Assembly: GCF_039536205.1 (NCBI RefSeq)
Contig: NZ_BAAAYL010000001.1
Coordinates: 5,518,001 to 5,582,000, forward strand
Origin: Streptomyces sannanensis
GTDB taxonomy: Bacteria; Actinomycetota; Actinomycetes; Streptomycetales; Streptomycetaceae
Length of the DNA stretch: 64,000 bases
Direction of reading: 5' to 3'
Part shown: one piece after another, positions 33,634 through 43,016 of the stretch
Numbering within the stretch: the stretch's first letter is position 1
How the letters are laid out: every line of letters starts with the position of its first letter
Position numbers and translations under genes: made by a program
Notes under the pieces: generated by a model
The model's input: the letters and a program-made list of their open reading frames with translations, nothing else
Told to the model about the DNA's origin: nothing
Databases searched by the model: none

Positions 33634-34164
33634 ATGATCAGCGCGCCGTCCGCCGCTCTCGGCCTCGTGTACCGCTGGACCGACCACACTCTCAACCCGA
33701 CCGGCGAAGCCCGCGCGGTTCTGCGACGTGTCCTCAAGGACCTGGGCCTGTCCGGAAACGTCATCAGTGACGGCGTCCTGGCAGTCTCGGAGCTCGTGGC
33801 GAACGCGCACGAGCACGCGTGCGGCCCGTACGAGGTGCACCTCCGCTCGGCCGCCGGGAGATACATCTGCGAGATCCATGATGGGGATCCTCTGCTCCCC
33901 ACGGGCCTCTACCTCGGTGCCATGTCCTCGTCGGACGCCGAACCGGCTGAGGGGGCGGGCGGGTTGCTCGCTGAGCGGGGACGGGGCCTGCGCATCGTGA
34001 ATGAGCTGGCCCAGGGGCAGTGGGGGTTCCACGTCACGGAATGCGGCGCCAAGGCCGCCTGGATCGTGCTGGCCACGGCTTCGGCGGAGCTGTCCGAGGG
34101 GAAGGATGCTGACGGCGTTCAGGCATCCTGTGCCGAGAGTGAACCGAGACCCCGAAGCGCCTGA
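33634..34164 (+). CDS. Anti-sigma-type ATP-binding protein
   Basis: 176 aa of the histidine-kinase-like ATPase fold (HATPase_c, RsbW type). N-box VLAVSELVANAHEHACG, G1-like YICEIHDGDPLLP and the RGRGLRIVNELAQGQWGF segment are typical of the many Streptomyces anti-sigma/regulatory ATPases. Role probably regulatory by protein binding. ATG 33634 follows AAGGAGG at a rather long spacing. Confidence 0.8.
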   Translation: MISAPSAALGLVYRWTDHTLNPTGEARAVLRRVLKDLGLSGNVISDGVLAVSELVANAHEHACGPYEVHLRSAAGRYICEIHDGDPLLPTGLYLGAMSSSDAEPAEGAGGLLAERGRGLRIVNELAQGQWGFHVTECGAKAAWIVLATASAELSEGKDADGVQASCAESEPRPRSA

Positions 34165-34329
34165 CAGGCATCAGATCCCGTCCGAAGAACGCTGCCAGGA
34201 CGCGTCCGGCGAGGCAGCAGGGTAGCAGCAGGCCCCGAGAGGCGAGGGCGTCAAGCGACACTGGCTAACCGCTGTCTGATCCGGCGGGTCCCTCTCGGTC
34301 CGCTGACGCGGTGAACCTGCGCGGATGGG

Positions 34330-35037
34330 TCAGCGCAGTCCTGCGAACACCACAGCTGCCGCCGTGCCGCCCAGGATGGCGCCCACGATTACCTGCGCCG
34401 TCGTATGGTCGCGCAGCGAGACCCGGACCAGCGCAGCAATCGCGGAGGTCCTGTCGTCCGAGGCCAGCCAGTGGTCGTCGGCGATGATGCGACGTGCCAG
34501 GTAGCTCAGCCGCGCTGTGTCGTCCTTGAAGGCGTAGATGATCCCAGGTGAGGCGGAGACGGCACGGACCCCCGTGACTTCTTCTACGTACGTCCGTAGC
34601 TCGCGGGTACCGTACAGGTGTTGGAAGGTGTTGCGCCGGGTCAACAGGCCGTCACCAAACTCCTCGCCGCTGACCTTCGACCGCTCCCAAGTCAGGCGCG
34701 CGGAGACGATCAGGACTGTGCTTGCCAGTTCCCAGGCACGCTGAAGGGTGCGGCGCCGCTCAGAGGGGTCCTCGATCACGTTCAGGACATAGGTCAGCAG
34801 CACGACCGGGCACGGTTCCAAGCGCACATCCGGCTGGTAGAACGGATCCCAGCCGGCCGCTTCACACCCCATGTGCTCCAGCGCGCGCACATCCTCCCCA
34901 CGCCCGCACCCATAGTCGAGCACCGCACTGCCCGGCAGGATCTGCCCGTCGACGACCGCCTGGCGAGCAGGAACCGAAAGCCCACCCCTGCTGATCGCGG
35001 TCAGCCGACGGTCGCTGCCCCAGCCTCTCTGGCCCAC
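34330..35037 (-). CDS. Truncated phosphorothioation-associated methyltransferase fused to a PAP2-like tail
   Basis: 235 aa from GTG 35037. Residues 1-~185 (RLTAISRGGLSVPARQAVVDG, VLDYGCGRGEDVRALEHMGC, GWDPFYQP, LLTYVLNVIEDPSER) match the N-terminal SAM methyltransferase domain of DNA-phosphorothioation-associated putative methyltransferases, which are normally about twice as long. The last ~45 residues (VSLRDHTTAQVIVGAILGGTAAAVVFAGLR) instead resemble the end of PAP2-family membrane phosphatases. No dnd genes are nearby. It looks like a deletion-born chimera and is probably not functional in its original role. Confidence 0.6.
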   Translation of the reverse strand: MGQRGWGSDRRLTAISRGGLSVPARQAVVDGQILPGSAVLDYGCGRGEDVRALEHMGCEAAGWDPFYQPDVRLEPCPVVLLTYVLNVIEDPSERRRTLQRAWELASTVLIVSARLTWERSKVSGEEFGDGLLTRRNTFQHLYGTRELRTYVEEVTGVRAVSASPGIIYAFKDDTARLSYLARRIIADDHWLASDDRTSAIAALVRVSLRDHTTAQVIVGAILGGTAAAVVFAGLR

Positions 35038-35140
35038 TGATCACGTCCTCACACACAATCAATCGACAGACCCGGCTGCATCCACGGACGGCCCTTGAAC
35101 ACCTTGAGCTCCAGCAGAGAGACTGCGCCGGGTACGTTTT

Positions 35141-35175
35141 AGCCCCGGCGGCGAGGCCAGCGGTCAACCGGGGCT
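35141..35175 (-). terminator. Hairpin terminator
   Basis: AGCCCCGG (35141-35148) pairs with CCGGGGCT (35168-35175); on the minus strand it is followed by an AAAAC stretch (TTTT on the plus strand at 35137-35140). It may end transcription in either direction between the 35293 gene and the methyltransferase chimera. Confidence 0.5.
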
Positions 35176-35234
35176 TTCGCGCTCAGGATAGCGCTGGCTG
35201 ACCGCCGAGGTGGCCCCTCTCGCGCTCGGAAGTT

Positions 35235-35262
35235 CCTCGCCCCCACGACTGCGGGGGCGAGG
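35235..35262 (-). terminator. Strong GC hairpin
   Basis: CCTCGCCCCC (35235-35244) and GGGGGCGAGG (35253-35262) form a perfect 10-bp stem with an 8-base loop, 30 bp beyond the stop of the minus-strand gene at 35293. Likely transcript end or stabiliser; no U-run. Confidence 0.5.
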
Positions 35263-35292
35263 GCATCCAGCCTGCCGGCTGCGCCATTCGTA

Positions 35293-35832
35293 TCAAGGAC
35301 AGGAGATAGCCCCTTGAAGGGGAATTAGCTTGCCATCCTGGATCTCCCACACATTTTTAAACGCTGCACAACGAGCGAGGACGTCAGAGACATCGCGCTC
35401 CAACTGGTGAGAGCGAGTGGTGGCCAAGAACATGCGGCTGGGGCGCTCCGGCGTCCCCGGCACGGCAGGCTTTGAGTAACGGGCCGTGCCAGTTTTCAGC
35501 AAGAACGGGCAGCCAGCAGATCTGTCTGTTGCAGCGAAGATTGCACACTCAACGTGCATGGGAGGATCCAGCGTCAGGCGGAGCCGGATTACCGCCGGGC
35601 CGCCGATTACTGCACGCCAGTAGCGAAGAGGGTCACCGCACAAACCGCAAAGCCCGTCGCGGATGCACTCCAGGCGTCGAGCACCGTCCACTTCCGTGAA
35701 GTCGGGGAGGCCATCGGGGCGAATCGCTGTGACGTAGGTGATCGGGTAACCCCTGCGATCACGAGGGCGGTTAGTCAGCCACTGCGGCAACGGGGTGCGA
35801 TGTCTTTTAGCGATCGGATTATTTGGAACCAT
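35293..35832 (-). CDS. Hypothetical protein with CxxC motif
   Basis: 179 aa from ATG 35832 (GGGAG nine bases upstream). It contains LPQWLTNRPRDRRGYPITYVT, a CGLCGDPL motif that could bind zinc and LTLDPPMHVECAIFAAT. Similar short proteins occur on actinobacterial mobile elements, but I cannot name a family. Codon use is less GC-biased than in the chromosomal flanks, consistent with transfer. Two hairpins follow its stop. Confidence 0.6.
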   Translation of the reverse strand: MVPNNPIAKRHRTPLPQWLTNRPRDRRGYPITYVTAIRPDGLPDFTEVDGARRLECIRDGLCGLCGDPLRYWRAVIGGPAVIRLRLTLDPPMHVECAIFAATDRSAGCPFLLKTGTARYSKPAVPGTPERPSRMFLATTRSHQLERDVSDVLARCAAFKNVWEIQDGKLIPLQGAISCP

Positions 35833-36298
35833 GCGCGAAGCTCCCATGCGCTTTATTTCGATCAATCAATTTCCAGGTGCCTGTGTAGGCAGTCAGGTCC
35901 CTGGGTCTCGTGGGAGGTAATTCCCTTCATTGATGGGCCGTTTTTTCGAGTCCTCCTACGTTGACATGGGTTGGATCAAGGAATCCAGTCCTTCGTGTCT
36001 GCCGTGAGCGATAGAAGAGGTCCCGCGTTGTACACGATTAATTGGCGGTTCGTAGGAATGCGTGGGCAGGGAGCGTGTGTGTTGCTCGGCAGCGATCGTT
36101 AAAACTGATTCTGCGAGCGGAGGCCGTGCTTTTCTGGGAATTGTGGGCAAGATTCCGCCTGTCCCTCAGGGTGACGAACTGCCGTCGCGGGTGCTGATGG
36201 GATGGCGGTGCCCCGCCCTGTGGCGCCAGCCCCAAGGAGCCAGCTCAGCGCCGCGGTGCTGCCGGCGGATGGATAGCCGCGAATCGGTGGTCATCCTG
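35833..36298. other. Relatively AT-rich gap, no gene seen
   Basis: About 470 bp with unusually many A/T tracts for this genome (for example TTTATTTCGATCAATCAATTTCC at 35851 onward, split across this region). No convincing gene. It may hold the promoter of the minus-strand gene at 35832 or an integration scar. Confidence 0.4.
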
Positions 36299-36348
36299 GC
36301 GGAGGGGCGGAGGGGCGGAGGGGCGGAGGGGCGGACGGGCGGACGGGT
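36299..36348 (+). repeat. Tandem 8-bp repeat
   Basis: Roughly six head-to-tail copies of GGCGGAGG/GGCGGACG. It lies just upstream of a small reading frame and is a candidate for copy-number variation. Confidence 0.75.
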
Positions 36349-36390
36349 GGTGAGGTGAGGGCGACCATTGCGGTCGTCGAGGACTGCGTC

Positions 36391-36642
36391 ATGGAGAACT
36401 TGGACCCGAAGGGGGTCACGGACGTCGCGGCCAAGCTGCGGGGGCAGGCCGATCGCCTCAATCAGGTCGCCGCAGACCGGGCCGACGCTCGCGCCGACTG
36501 GGCCGAGAACGCCCAGGTAGGGCGGCGTGACCGAAGCAGCAGCCAACGGCCGGGTCCCAGCGCCCCGACCGTCGGGTCGGCGACCACATCCTGCCGGCGG
36601 GGCCAGCGACGGCTCCTAACCCCGTCTGGGGTGACGGCGTGA
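36391..36642 (+). CDS. Small hypothetical protein
   Basis: 83 aa from ATG 36391 with GAGGA seven to eight bases upstream. The first half (LDPKGVTDVAAKLRGQADRL) is an amphipathic helix, faintly like WXG100-type helical proteins; the second half is basic, Ser/Pro-rich and low in complexity. The frame may be the start of a longer gene now broken. Confidence 0.35.
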   Translation: MENLDPKGVTDVAAKLRGQADRLNQVAADRADARADWAENAQVGRRDRSSSQRPGPSAPTVGSATTSCRRGQRRLLTPSGVTA

Positions 36643-37010
36643 CGACCATCACCCATGCCCACCTCAACGGCGTCACCGTCCGGATCCGCCGCGGCACCAC
36701 CACGCGGGACAGTCCCATGATGCTCGCCTGCAAGGGCGACCTATCGACCGTCGCCTACGACCCCGACGTGGCGCCCCTCGACGCCACCTCCATGCTCATC
36801 CGCGTGCGCTTGCGTATGGAGGGCTACACCGTGACCGAGATCTTCCTCGAAGACCACGACCCGCACCTGACTGCCCTCTATCGGGTCTGCTCCAAGCTGC
36901 ACTTGAACACCGAGCGCGCCAAGAGGCCGTTAACTTGTACGTCTCACCGGCCTGGCAGCACGAGCGGAGCGGCGGGGATGCTGGCGACCGTAGAGACAGT
37001 GAAGACGTGA
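36639..37010 (+). CDS. Hypothetical protein
   Basis: 123 aa from GTG 36639, overlapping the previous frame by GTGA. The first ~95 residues look folded (HLNGVTVRIRRGTTTRDSP, ATSMLIRVRLRMEGYTVTEI); the tail is Ser/Gly/Thr-rich. Not recognised. It immediately precedes the 511-aa unknown gene, with which it may form an operon. Confidence 0.45.
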   Translation: MTTITHAHLNGVTVRIRRGTTTRDSPMMLACKGDLSTVAYDPDVAPLDATSMLIRVRLRMEGYTVTEIFLEDHDPHLTALYRVCSKLHLNTERAKRPLTCTSHRPGSTSGAAGMLATVETVKT

Positions 37011-37014
37011 CAGG

Positions 37015-38550
37015 GTGTGGCTCATGGTGATGAACCCGCCTGAGGACGCTGTCGACTACCTCTTCGAAGTGTCGGATGCCGTGGACGTACCCGTTGTGGT
37101 GCGCAGTACCGGTAAGCTCCGGCGTCCTTTTGAAGCGCAGTGGAAGGGTGCCGTGGACCCGTGGCCCGCTGCGGGCCAGCTCCCCCGCGACGGCTTCTAT
37201 CTGGCGACGACCGCGTGGCGGCAGATCCTGCAGGCGGCCACGGGCGTTGGGCGCGATCTGGCGCCGTGGCTTCGGAAGACGCCCTGGCTGGCGGTGAACG
37301 AATTCATCGCGCGGGTGGCACCGTTGCAGGCCTACCTGTACATGAAGGACGTGTCGGGGCCGGATCACGCGGCCGGGCGTCGGCTGTTCGTCAGCGCCGT
37401 CTATCAGCACGGGACCGAGCGCAGTGCTCACTCGGCGTTCGGCTACCACCTGGGGATGACCATGGCGCAGTGGGCGTGTGTCGGCATGTCTGGTCTGGGA
37501 AGTACGCGGCACATCGAGGCTGGCGGCCCCAACGGGAACCAGGGGTTCCTGGACGCGAGTCTCCGGCTGCCGGATCTATGGGGCACGCATCCGAGTCCGC
37601 GGCTTCCCTGGCTCGTCGAGGCCAAAGCCGGTCGCCACCTCGGCGAGGGGCGCCTGAAGGATGGCAAGGTGCAGCTGAACGGCGGCAGTGACCTGATGAC
37701 CGTCCCCCACCGTCAGGTACTGTGCGGCACCTCCTTGCCGCACCGGAAGAGGTGGGAGGACGACTACCTGTTCATGACGATAGACACAACGTCGATCACA
37801 CCTCCGCCTCCTGATGGCGGCAGCGCGATCCCGCCGCTCGGACCGCCGCCGGACGGGGCTGAGGACCACATTGCAGAAGATGTGGAGGCGCTGCTGGCAG
37901 TGGCTCGGTCGCAGTTGATGGCCTACCAGGCAATCGCCTTCGGAGCAGTGGAGGATCTCCGCCTCATCCCCGTCAGCAAGGCGCGCTCCGCGCGGTTGCG
38001 ACATCGCACGGGTTCCCTCACTCCCGTTGAGCACGACGAGCCCACCCGGGAGATTCGTCGCCGACTGCGCTCCGACTCCGTGACCGGCGAGGCCGCGCTG
38101 CGGGCACACGGGGACGCCAGCGACTTTATCGCCGCCCGTCTTCCTGGGATTGGCCTCCACCTGGGCATGTCCCGACGACTCTTCGCCGCGTGCGCTGCCT
38201 TGCACCAGGCGCAGTCCGAAATGCCCGTGAATGAGTTGGTGTTGCTGCCTGACTTTGTCAGGCCGCATCACGGCGTCGACGACGAGGAGCGCGAGGAGTA
38301 CAGCCGAGCCACTCGCCGTGCCTACTACGCGCAGGAAGAGGAGCGAGGCTTCCGCCTGCGCGCAGATGTCCGCCACGGATTCGCGCAGGCTGATGCACGG
38401 TCCTGGAGTGATCTTCTGTCGGGGCGCCAGGTTGAGGTGTCCCTTGAGGACTCGGAGGAGAGCGGGCTCCTTGAGGGAACGACTGCCGAAACATACCTCG
38501 CGATCGAACACAGCGAGCCGGTGCTGGCCAGCGCCCGCGAGCGTCGGTAG
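37015..38550 (+). CDS. Unknown 511-aa protein with EAK nuclease-like motif
   Basis: Start could be GTG 37015, ATG 37024 or ATG 37030. The sequence has FEVSDAVDVPVVVRSTGKLRR at the N-terminus and PWLVEAKAGRHLGEGRL near residue 200, which resembles the E-x-K half of PD-(D/E)xK nucleases. It then has a Pro-rich linker (PPPPDGGSAIPPLGPPPDG) and a helical C-terminal half. Family not recognised; lying on a mobile island, a defence or DNA-processing role is possible but unproven. Confidence 0.65.
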   Translation: MWLMVMNPPEDAVDYLFEVSDAVDVPVVVRSTGKLRRPFEAQWKGAVDPWPAAGQLPRDGFYLATTAWRQILQAATGVGRDLAPWLRKTPWLAVNEFIARVAPLQAYLYMKDVSGPDHAAGRRLFVSAVYQHGTERSAHSAFGYHLGMTMAQWACVGMSGLGSTRHIEAGGPNGNQGFLDASLRLPDLWGTHPSPRLPWLVEAKAGRHLGEGRLKDGKVQLNGGSDLMTVPHRQVLCGTSLPHRKRWEDDYLFMTIDTTSITPPPPDGGSAIPPLGPPPDGAEDHIAEDVEALLAVARSQLMAYQAIAFGAVEDLRLIPVSKARSARLRHRTGSLTPVEHDEPTREIRRRLRSDSVTGEAALRAHGDASDFIAARLPGIGLHLGMSRRLFAACAALHQAQSEMPVNELVLLPDFVRPHHGVDDEEREEYSRATRRAYYAQEEERGFRLRADVRHGFAQADARSWSDLLSGRQVEVSLEDSEESGLLEGTTAETYLAIEHSEPVLASARERR

Positions 38551-39234
38551 GCGCATGCACTTACTACGTGGCGGGCGCGCGATCGCGAAGAAAGCCCATT
38601 CCGACAGCTTCTCGCGCGGGCGGGCGGGGTCATGTCCCGTGGGGCTTCATGGGACGCGATCGGGATACCGCGGCCGTCGTCGGTCATCACCACACCCCGT
38701 GCCCCATACAGTTAATGCCTAGGTGCCCTGATTGGTTCTTGGCTGTTGGGTTCCTGCAAAAGCCTCCTTCCCGCTTCCCAGAGGACTGACTCGATGGGGA
38801 GCGGGCTGCGACGATCGCGCGGAACGAACTGAATGCCGAGCTTCGCGGTGGACAGCCGGTGGACAGACGCCTTTGGGCGGTGCAACACCGAGCAGCACAG
38901 CCCAACCCGGGACACCTGTTCTGATCAGCGGAAACGTCACGAGGCGGCACGACGTGGCACCAGGAAACATGATCGCTCGTGGTCTCATGATGCGCAGGTC
39001 TCGCGACCTGGCTGTGCCCACTGCACTCATACCCTCAGACGGCAAGAGCGCCGGCTCGGTCCTGAAGTCGGCCGTACCCAACCGCAAGCAGCGAAGTCCC
39101 CCGGGGACATCCCAGGGACTTTTCAGGGACTTTCACGTCTGTCGCAGGGAGATTCCAGGGACTTTTCGCTGCGTAAGCAGGGAAGGCCCTGACAGCGCTG
39201 AAAGATGCGAACGCGCTGTTCAGGGCCTATCTGC
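38551..39234. other. Gap with direct repeats, no gene seen
   Basis: 684 bp without a convincing gene. Near its right end CAGGGACTTT occurs three times (39112, 39123 and 39153 approximately), forming short direct repeats just outside the IS701-type element. They could be protein-binding repeats. Confidence 0.45.
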
Positions 39235-39238
39235 CTAG

Positions 39239-39263
39239 TACTCCAGCCGTAGTTCGTGATCTT
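39239..39263 (+). repeat. Outer left terminal inverted repeat
   Basis: Begins TACTCCAGCCGTAGTTCG and is the exact complement of 41528-41552. Confidence 0.85.
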
Positions 39264-39329
39264 GCTGGTTGGGGCCGCTCGGAGATGGCGGCGGCCAGCG
39301 CCCCGCAGGGGGTTTCTCGGGCTGGGGTG

Positions 39330-40079
39330 TCAACCCAGGTCAGGCCAGCTCAGAAGGTTTTCCAGGGAGGCGCGGTCGCCCTCGCTTCGCAGGCTGTCCA
39401 GGGGGAGGCGGCCGTGCAGGGTCAGCAGCAGATTGCTCGCCGATCCGTGCAGGCTGGCAGCTGTCTTGTGCTGGCCGTCGATGATGTGTGATCCCGATGC
39501 TGTCAGGTCGACCAGCCAGGACTCGCCCTCGGCTGCGTGCAGGCCGATCCGGACCGGCTCGTGCGGCCAGGGGCCGGCGGTGCCGTGGCTGACGCCGATG
39601 AACTCGACGATGCCGTCGAGTGCGACAACCGCCGGGACGGGCTGGGGAGTTCCGGTGGCCAGCTGGGCGTCGAAGGCGTGGACAGCGGCCTCCTGGACCT
39701 GATGACGAGCCACGGCACCGCTCGTCATCGGCACGTCGGAGTTGCCCCACCAGGTCCAGCAGCCCACCGCGGGACCGGCGGCTCGCAGGGCGGCGATCAG
39801 CCCCTCGGCGGCTGCGGCCGAGCGGGCCAGTAGGCCGGCTGGCAGTGTGTCATCGGCCGGCGCCACGGTCGGGGGCTTCTCACTGGGGCCGGCCGTGACC
39901 GCCGCCGCCCAGAACCGGTGGACCTCGGTAAGGTGCTCGACGAGGTCGTGGAGCGACCAGTCGGGGCAGCTGGGGACGCGAACATCCAGATCGGGGGAGC
40001 CCGCGACGCTGCTGCGCAGGGCTGCGGAGCGATCTTCGATCAGGGTCAGCAGGTCTTCGAAGGAAGGCGTCTGGGTCAT
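39330..40079 (-). CDS. Mycothiol-dependent/maleylpyruvate isomerase-like protein (passenger)
   Basis: 249 aa. The N-terminal domain (RSSVAGSPDLDVRVPSCPDW, then SLHDLVEHLTEVHRFW) is the DinB-like metal-binding fold of the actinobacterial maleylpyruvate isomerase family (TIGR03083 type), with the His of VEHL and HRF as ligands. ARHQVQEAAVHAFDAQLA is the second conserved metal segment. Specific substrate unknown. It is carried inside the IS701-type element between two left ends, so it is a passenger gene rather than a transposition gene. Confidence 0.82.
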   Translation of the reverse strand: MTQTPSFEDLLTLIEDRSAALRSSVAGSPDLDVRVPSCPDWSLHDLVEHLTEVHRFWAAAVTAGPSEKPPTVAPADDTLPAGLLARSAAAAEGLIAALRAAGPAVGCWTWWGNSDVPMTSGAVARHQVQEAAVHAFDAQLATGTPQPVPAVVALDGIVEFIGVSHGTAGPWPHEPVRIGLHAAEGESWLVDLTASGSHIIDGQHKTAASLHGSASNLLLTLHGRLPLDSLRSEGDRASLENLLSWPDLG

Positions 40080-40137
40080 CCCCGGTTCATATCACCCGGC
40101 ACTGACAGCGGCGATCCGGTTTTCCACCGACCCGTTG

Positions 40138-40166
40138 GTACTCCAGCAGCGGTTCGTGGTCGTGTT
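40138..40166 (+). repeat. Inner, diverged left end of the IS
   Basis: GTACTCCAGCAGCGGTTCGT and following bases match the outer left end with several substitutions. Measured from here to 41552 gives 1.41 kb, the usual size of a plain IS701-family element. Confidence 0.65.
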
Positions 40167-40214
40167 GCTGGGGCCGGTGCGGGAACGCGTACGGCCACCG
40201 TTGATCATCGGCGT

Positions 40215-41528
40215 GTGAAGACTGAAGATCATGCGGTGGCCGCAGGTCACAGCGTAGACCCGGCCCGCTGGCAGGACGCATTCGAGGGCCTGATGAACCG
40301 GATCGCGGGCCGTTTCGTGCGGGTGGAGCCCCGTCGGCGAGTCGGGCGGTTGGTGCTCGGACTCCTGTCGGACCTTCCCCGCAAGAACTGCTGGACGATC
40401 GCCGAATGGGCCGGGGAGTCCACCCCGGATGGCATGCAGCACCTGCTCAGCCGGGCCAAGTGGGACGCCGACGCCGTCCGCGACGACATGCGCGGCTACG
40501 TGGTGGAGCACCTGCACGACGAGCGGGCGGTGTTGGTGGTCGACGAGACCGGCGACGTGAAGAAGGGCACGCACACGGTCGGCGTCCAGCGCCAGTACAC
40601 CGGCACCGCGGGCAGGATCGAGAACGCCCAAGTTGCCGTTTACCTGGTCTACGCCGGTCAGCGCGGGCACGCCGCGGTGGACCGGGAACTGTACGTCCCA
40701 CGTTCGTGGATCGCCGACCCCAACCGCTGCCGCGCCGCCGGGCTCGGCGATGAGACCGCCTTCGCCACCAAGCCGGAACTGGCCGCCCGTATGGTCACCC
40801 GGTTCCTGGACGCCGGTCACCGGACCCTCTGGGTCGCGGGGGACGAGGTCTACGGCGGCAACCCGAAACTTCGCACCGCGCTGGAGGAACGCGGCACTGG
40901 CTACGTTCTCGCGGTGGCCTGCTCGCACGAAGCGACCACCGGCGCCGGGAGGTTCCGCGCGGACGCCCTGGCCAAGAAGGTCCCCAAGCGGGCCTGGCAG
41001 AAGTTGTCAGCCGGGGCCGGGGCGAAGGGCCACCGCTTCTACGACTGGGCTGTCATCGACCTCGCCGACCCCCGGCCCGGGAGCCGCCAGCTGCTGATTC
41101 GCCGCAACCGTAGTAGCGGCGAACTCGCCTACTACCGCTGCTATTCGCCCGCCCCGGTGCCGTTGACCGAGCTGGTGCGAGTCGCTGGATCAAGATGGCG
41201 GGTGGAGGAGTTCTTCCAGTCCGGCAAAGGCCTGGCCGCCCTGGACGAGCACCAAGTTCGCCGATACGTGTCCTGGTCACGCTGGGTCACCCTCGCCATG
41301 CTTGCCCACGCCTTCCTCGCTGTCGTCCGAGCCGATGAGCACGCCCGCCACCTGGCACCGAACGGCCTCATATCGCTCACCTGCAACGAGATCCAGCGCC
41401 TGTTCATCACTCTCGTCATCCAACCCGTGCACGATGCCGCCCACCGGCTCGGCTGGTCCGACTGGCGACGCCGCCACCAGGCCCGATCCCGGGCCAGCCA
41501 CTACAGGCGGCAAGTCGCTCAAGCATGA
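40215..41528 (+). CDS. IS701 family DDE transposase
   Basis: 437 aa from GTG 40215. RKNCWTIAEWAGESTPDGMQHLL starts the DNA-binding part; the catalytic Asp is in VLVVDETGDVKKG, a second in LWVAGDEVYGGN, and a Glu in GSRWRVEEFFQSGKGLAALDEHQVRRY (split here). These are the IS701/ISXo3-like DDE motifs. Full length, no frameshift seen, so probably active. The TGA overlaps the right terminal repeat by one base. Confidence 0.92.
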   Translation: MKTEDHAVAAGHSVDPARWQDAFEGLMNRIAGRFVRVEPRRRVGRLVLGLLSDLPRKNCWTIAEWAGESTPDGMQHLLSRAKWDADAVRDDMRGYVVEHLHDERAVLVVDETGDVKKGTHTVGVQRQYTGTAGRIENAQVAVYLVYAGQRGHAAVDRELYVPRSWIADPNRCRAAGLGDETAFATKPELAARMVTRFLDAGHRTLWVAGDEVYGGNPKLRTALEERGTGYVLAVACSHEATTGAGRFRADALAKKVPKRAWQKLSAGAGAKGHRFYDWAVIDLADPRPGSRQLLIRRNRSSGELAYYRCYSPAPVPLTELVRVAGSRWRVEEFFQSGKGLAALDEHQVRRYVSWSRWVTLAMLAHAFLAVVRADEHARHLAPNGLISLTCNEIQRLFITLVIQPVHDAAHRLGWSDWRRRHQARSRASHYRRQVAQA

Positions 41529-41552
41529 AGATCACGAACTACGGCTGGAGTA
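41528..41552 (-). repeat. Right terminal inverted repeat
   Basis: Exact complement of 39239-39263, followed by CTAG. Confidence 0.85.
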
Positions 41553-42048
<496 letters not shown>

Positions 42049-42290
42049 TGCGCTGCTGCAGCCCGCTCCAGAGAGAGCTTCTTCGGCCCCTGAGGGCCCG
42101 GACCTCGCTGTCCATAGGGCATGCGCTCACACCTGCCGTGACGTAGAGGTGCTGGCGGAGCTGGTCAGACCCTGCTTGGACCTGATGACGTGCGGGTTGG
42201 CGCCTCAATACAGGTGAATCCCGGTTAGGGCAAGCGGCGAGTACTGCGGATCCTCGGGGTCACTGAACATCTCGCTACCGGAGGTAGACC

Positions 42291-43016
42291 ATGTCTCCCC
42301 GCTCATATCCCAGCTCCATTCGGGATCGGAACCTTGACGATGACGGGGTCGACCTGCCGCACCCGCCTGAGGGCCGTCCCGTGGGCCGCTTTCACGTGGC
42401 GCGCCAGCGGGGTGGAAGGCCCATTGCGGTGTCGGCGTGGCGCGTTACGACGGAGGACCATGCGGTCGCTGACGCTGTGGGTGGGCTCTATGGAGGTGTG
42501 CCGCAGTTGTTGGACACCGGCGACGAGCGTGTCGTCGAGGTCCTGACTTGCCGCGATCACATCCCTGTCTTGCTGGGTGGCCGCGGGGCCGTCTCGCTTC
42601 GCATGGTGATGTGCGGAGCTGGTGAGACTTTCCATGTCTGCGACGGAACTCGGTTCTTGGAGCCAGCGGGCGCACGTGGATCGCTGTGTGGTTGTCTGGC
42701 GAGCCTGGCTGATCGCAAGGCGGCAGCCCAGGCAGGTCGCGGGCCGACACCTGAGGTCCGAATCGGCTTCCGGCTGGCGGACCTTCCCGGGCTGGGGGCG
42801 TTCGACCTCGTATCGACTTCGTGGGAACTCGCTGCCGAGCTGCCCGCGTTGGCTGCCGCCTTGGACACGGCGGCTGTTCCGGTCGTGGGTGTACTCCGGT
42901 ACGAACTGGTGGAGTTCACCACGCGCTCTGGGATCGCCGTGAGCTACAGGCGGCCGGTCGTTGAGATCGGCAGGACCCAGGTCCTCGCCCAGGATGCCGT
43001 ACGACTTGCGGCGTGA
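42291..43016 (+). CDS. Recombination directionality factor, phiC31 gp3-like
   Basis: 241 aa from ATG 42291 behind GGAGG. IRDRNLDDDGVDLPHPPEGR, RPVGRFHVARQ, VTTEDHAVADAVGGLYGG, a Cys-containing middle (CDGTRFLEPAGARGSLCGC), VRIGFRLADLPGLGAFDLVS and YELVEFTTRSGIAVSYRRPV agree with the actinophage gp3 family as I remember it. gp3 binds a large serine integrase and switches it from integration to excision. Its place at the opposite end of the island from the integrase supports a working excision pair. Confidence 0.8.
   Translation: MSPRSYPSSIRDRNLDDDGVDLPHPPEGRPVGRFHVARQRGGRPIAVSAWRVTTEDHAVADAVGGLYGGVPQLLDTGDERVVEVLTCRDHIPVLLGGRGAVSLRMVMCGAGETFHVCDGTRFLEPAGARGSLCGCLASLADRKAAAQAGRGPTPEVRIGFRLADLPGLGAFDLVSTSWELAAELPALAAALDTAAVPVVGVLRYELVEFTTRSGIAVSYRRPVVEIGRTQVLAQDAVRLAA

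Noticed and set aside
38732..39238. Plus-strand frames across the gap before the IS
   Set aside because: They run over short direct repeats, show no third-position GC bias and stop within the IS end.
39918..40214. N-terminal extension of the IS701 transposase
   Set aside because: This part of the frame crosses the inner IS end and is antisense to the passenger gene; the transposase domain starts after 40215.
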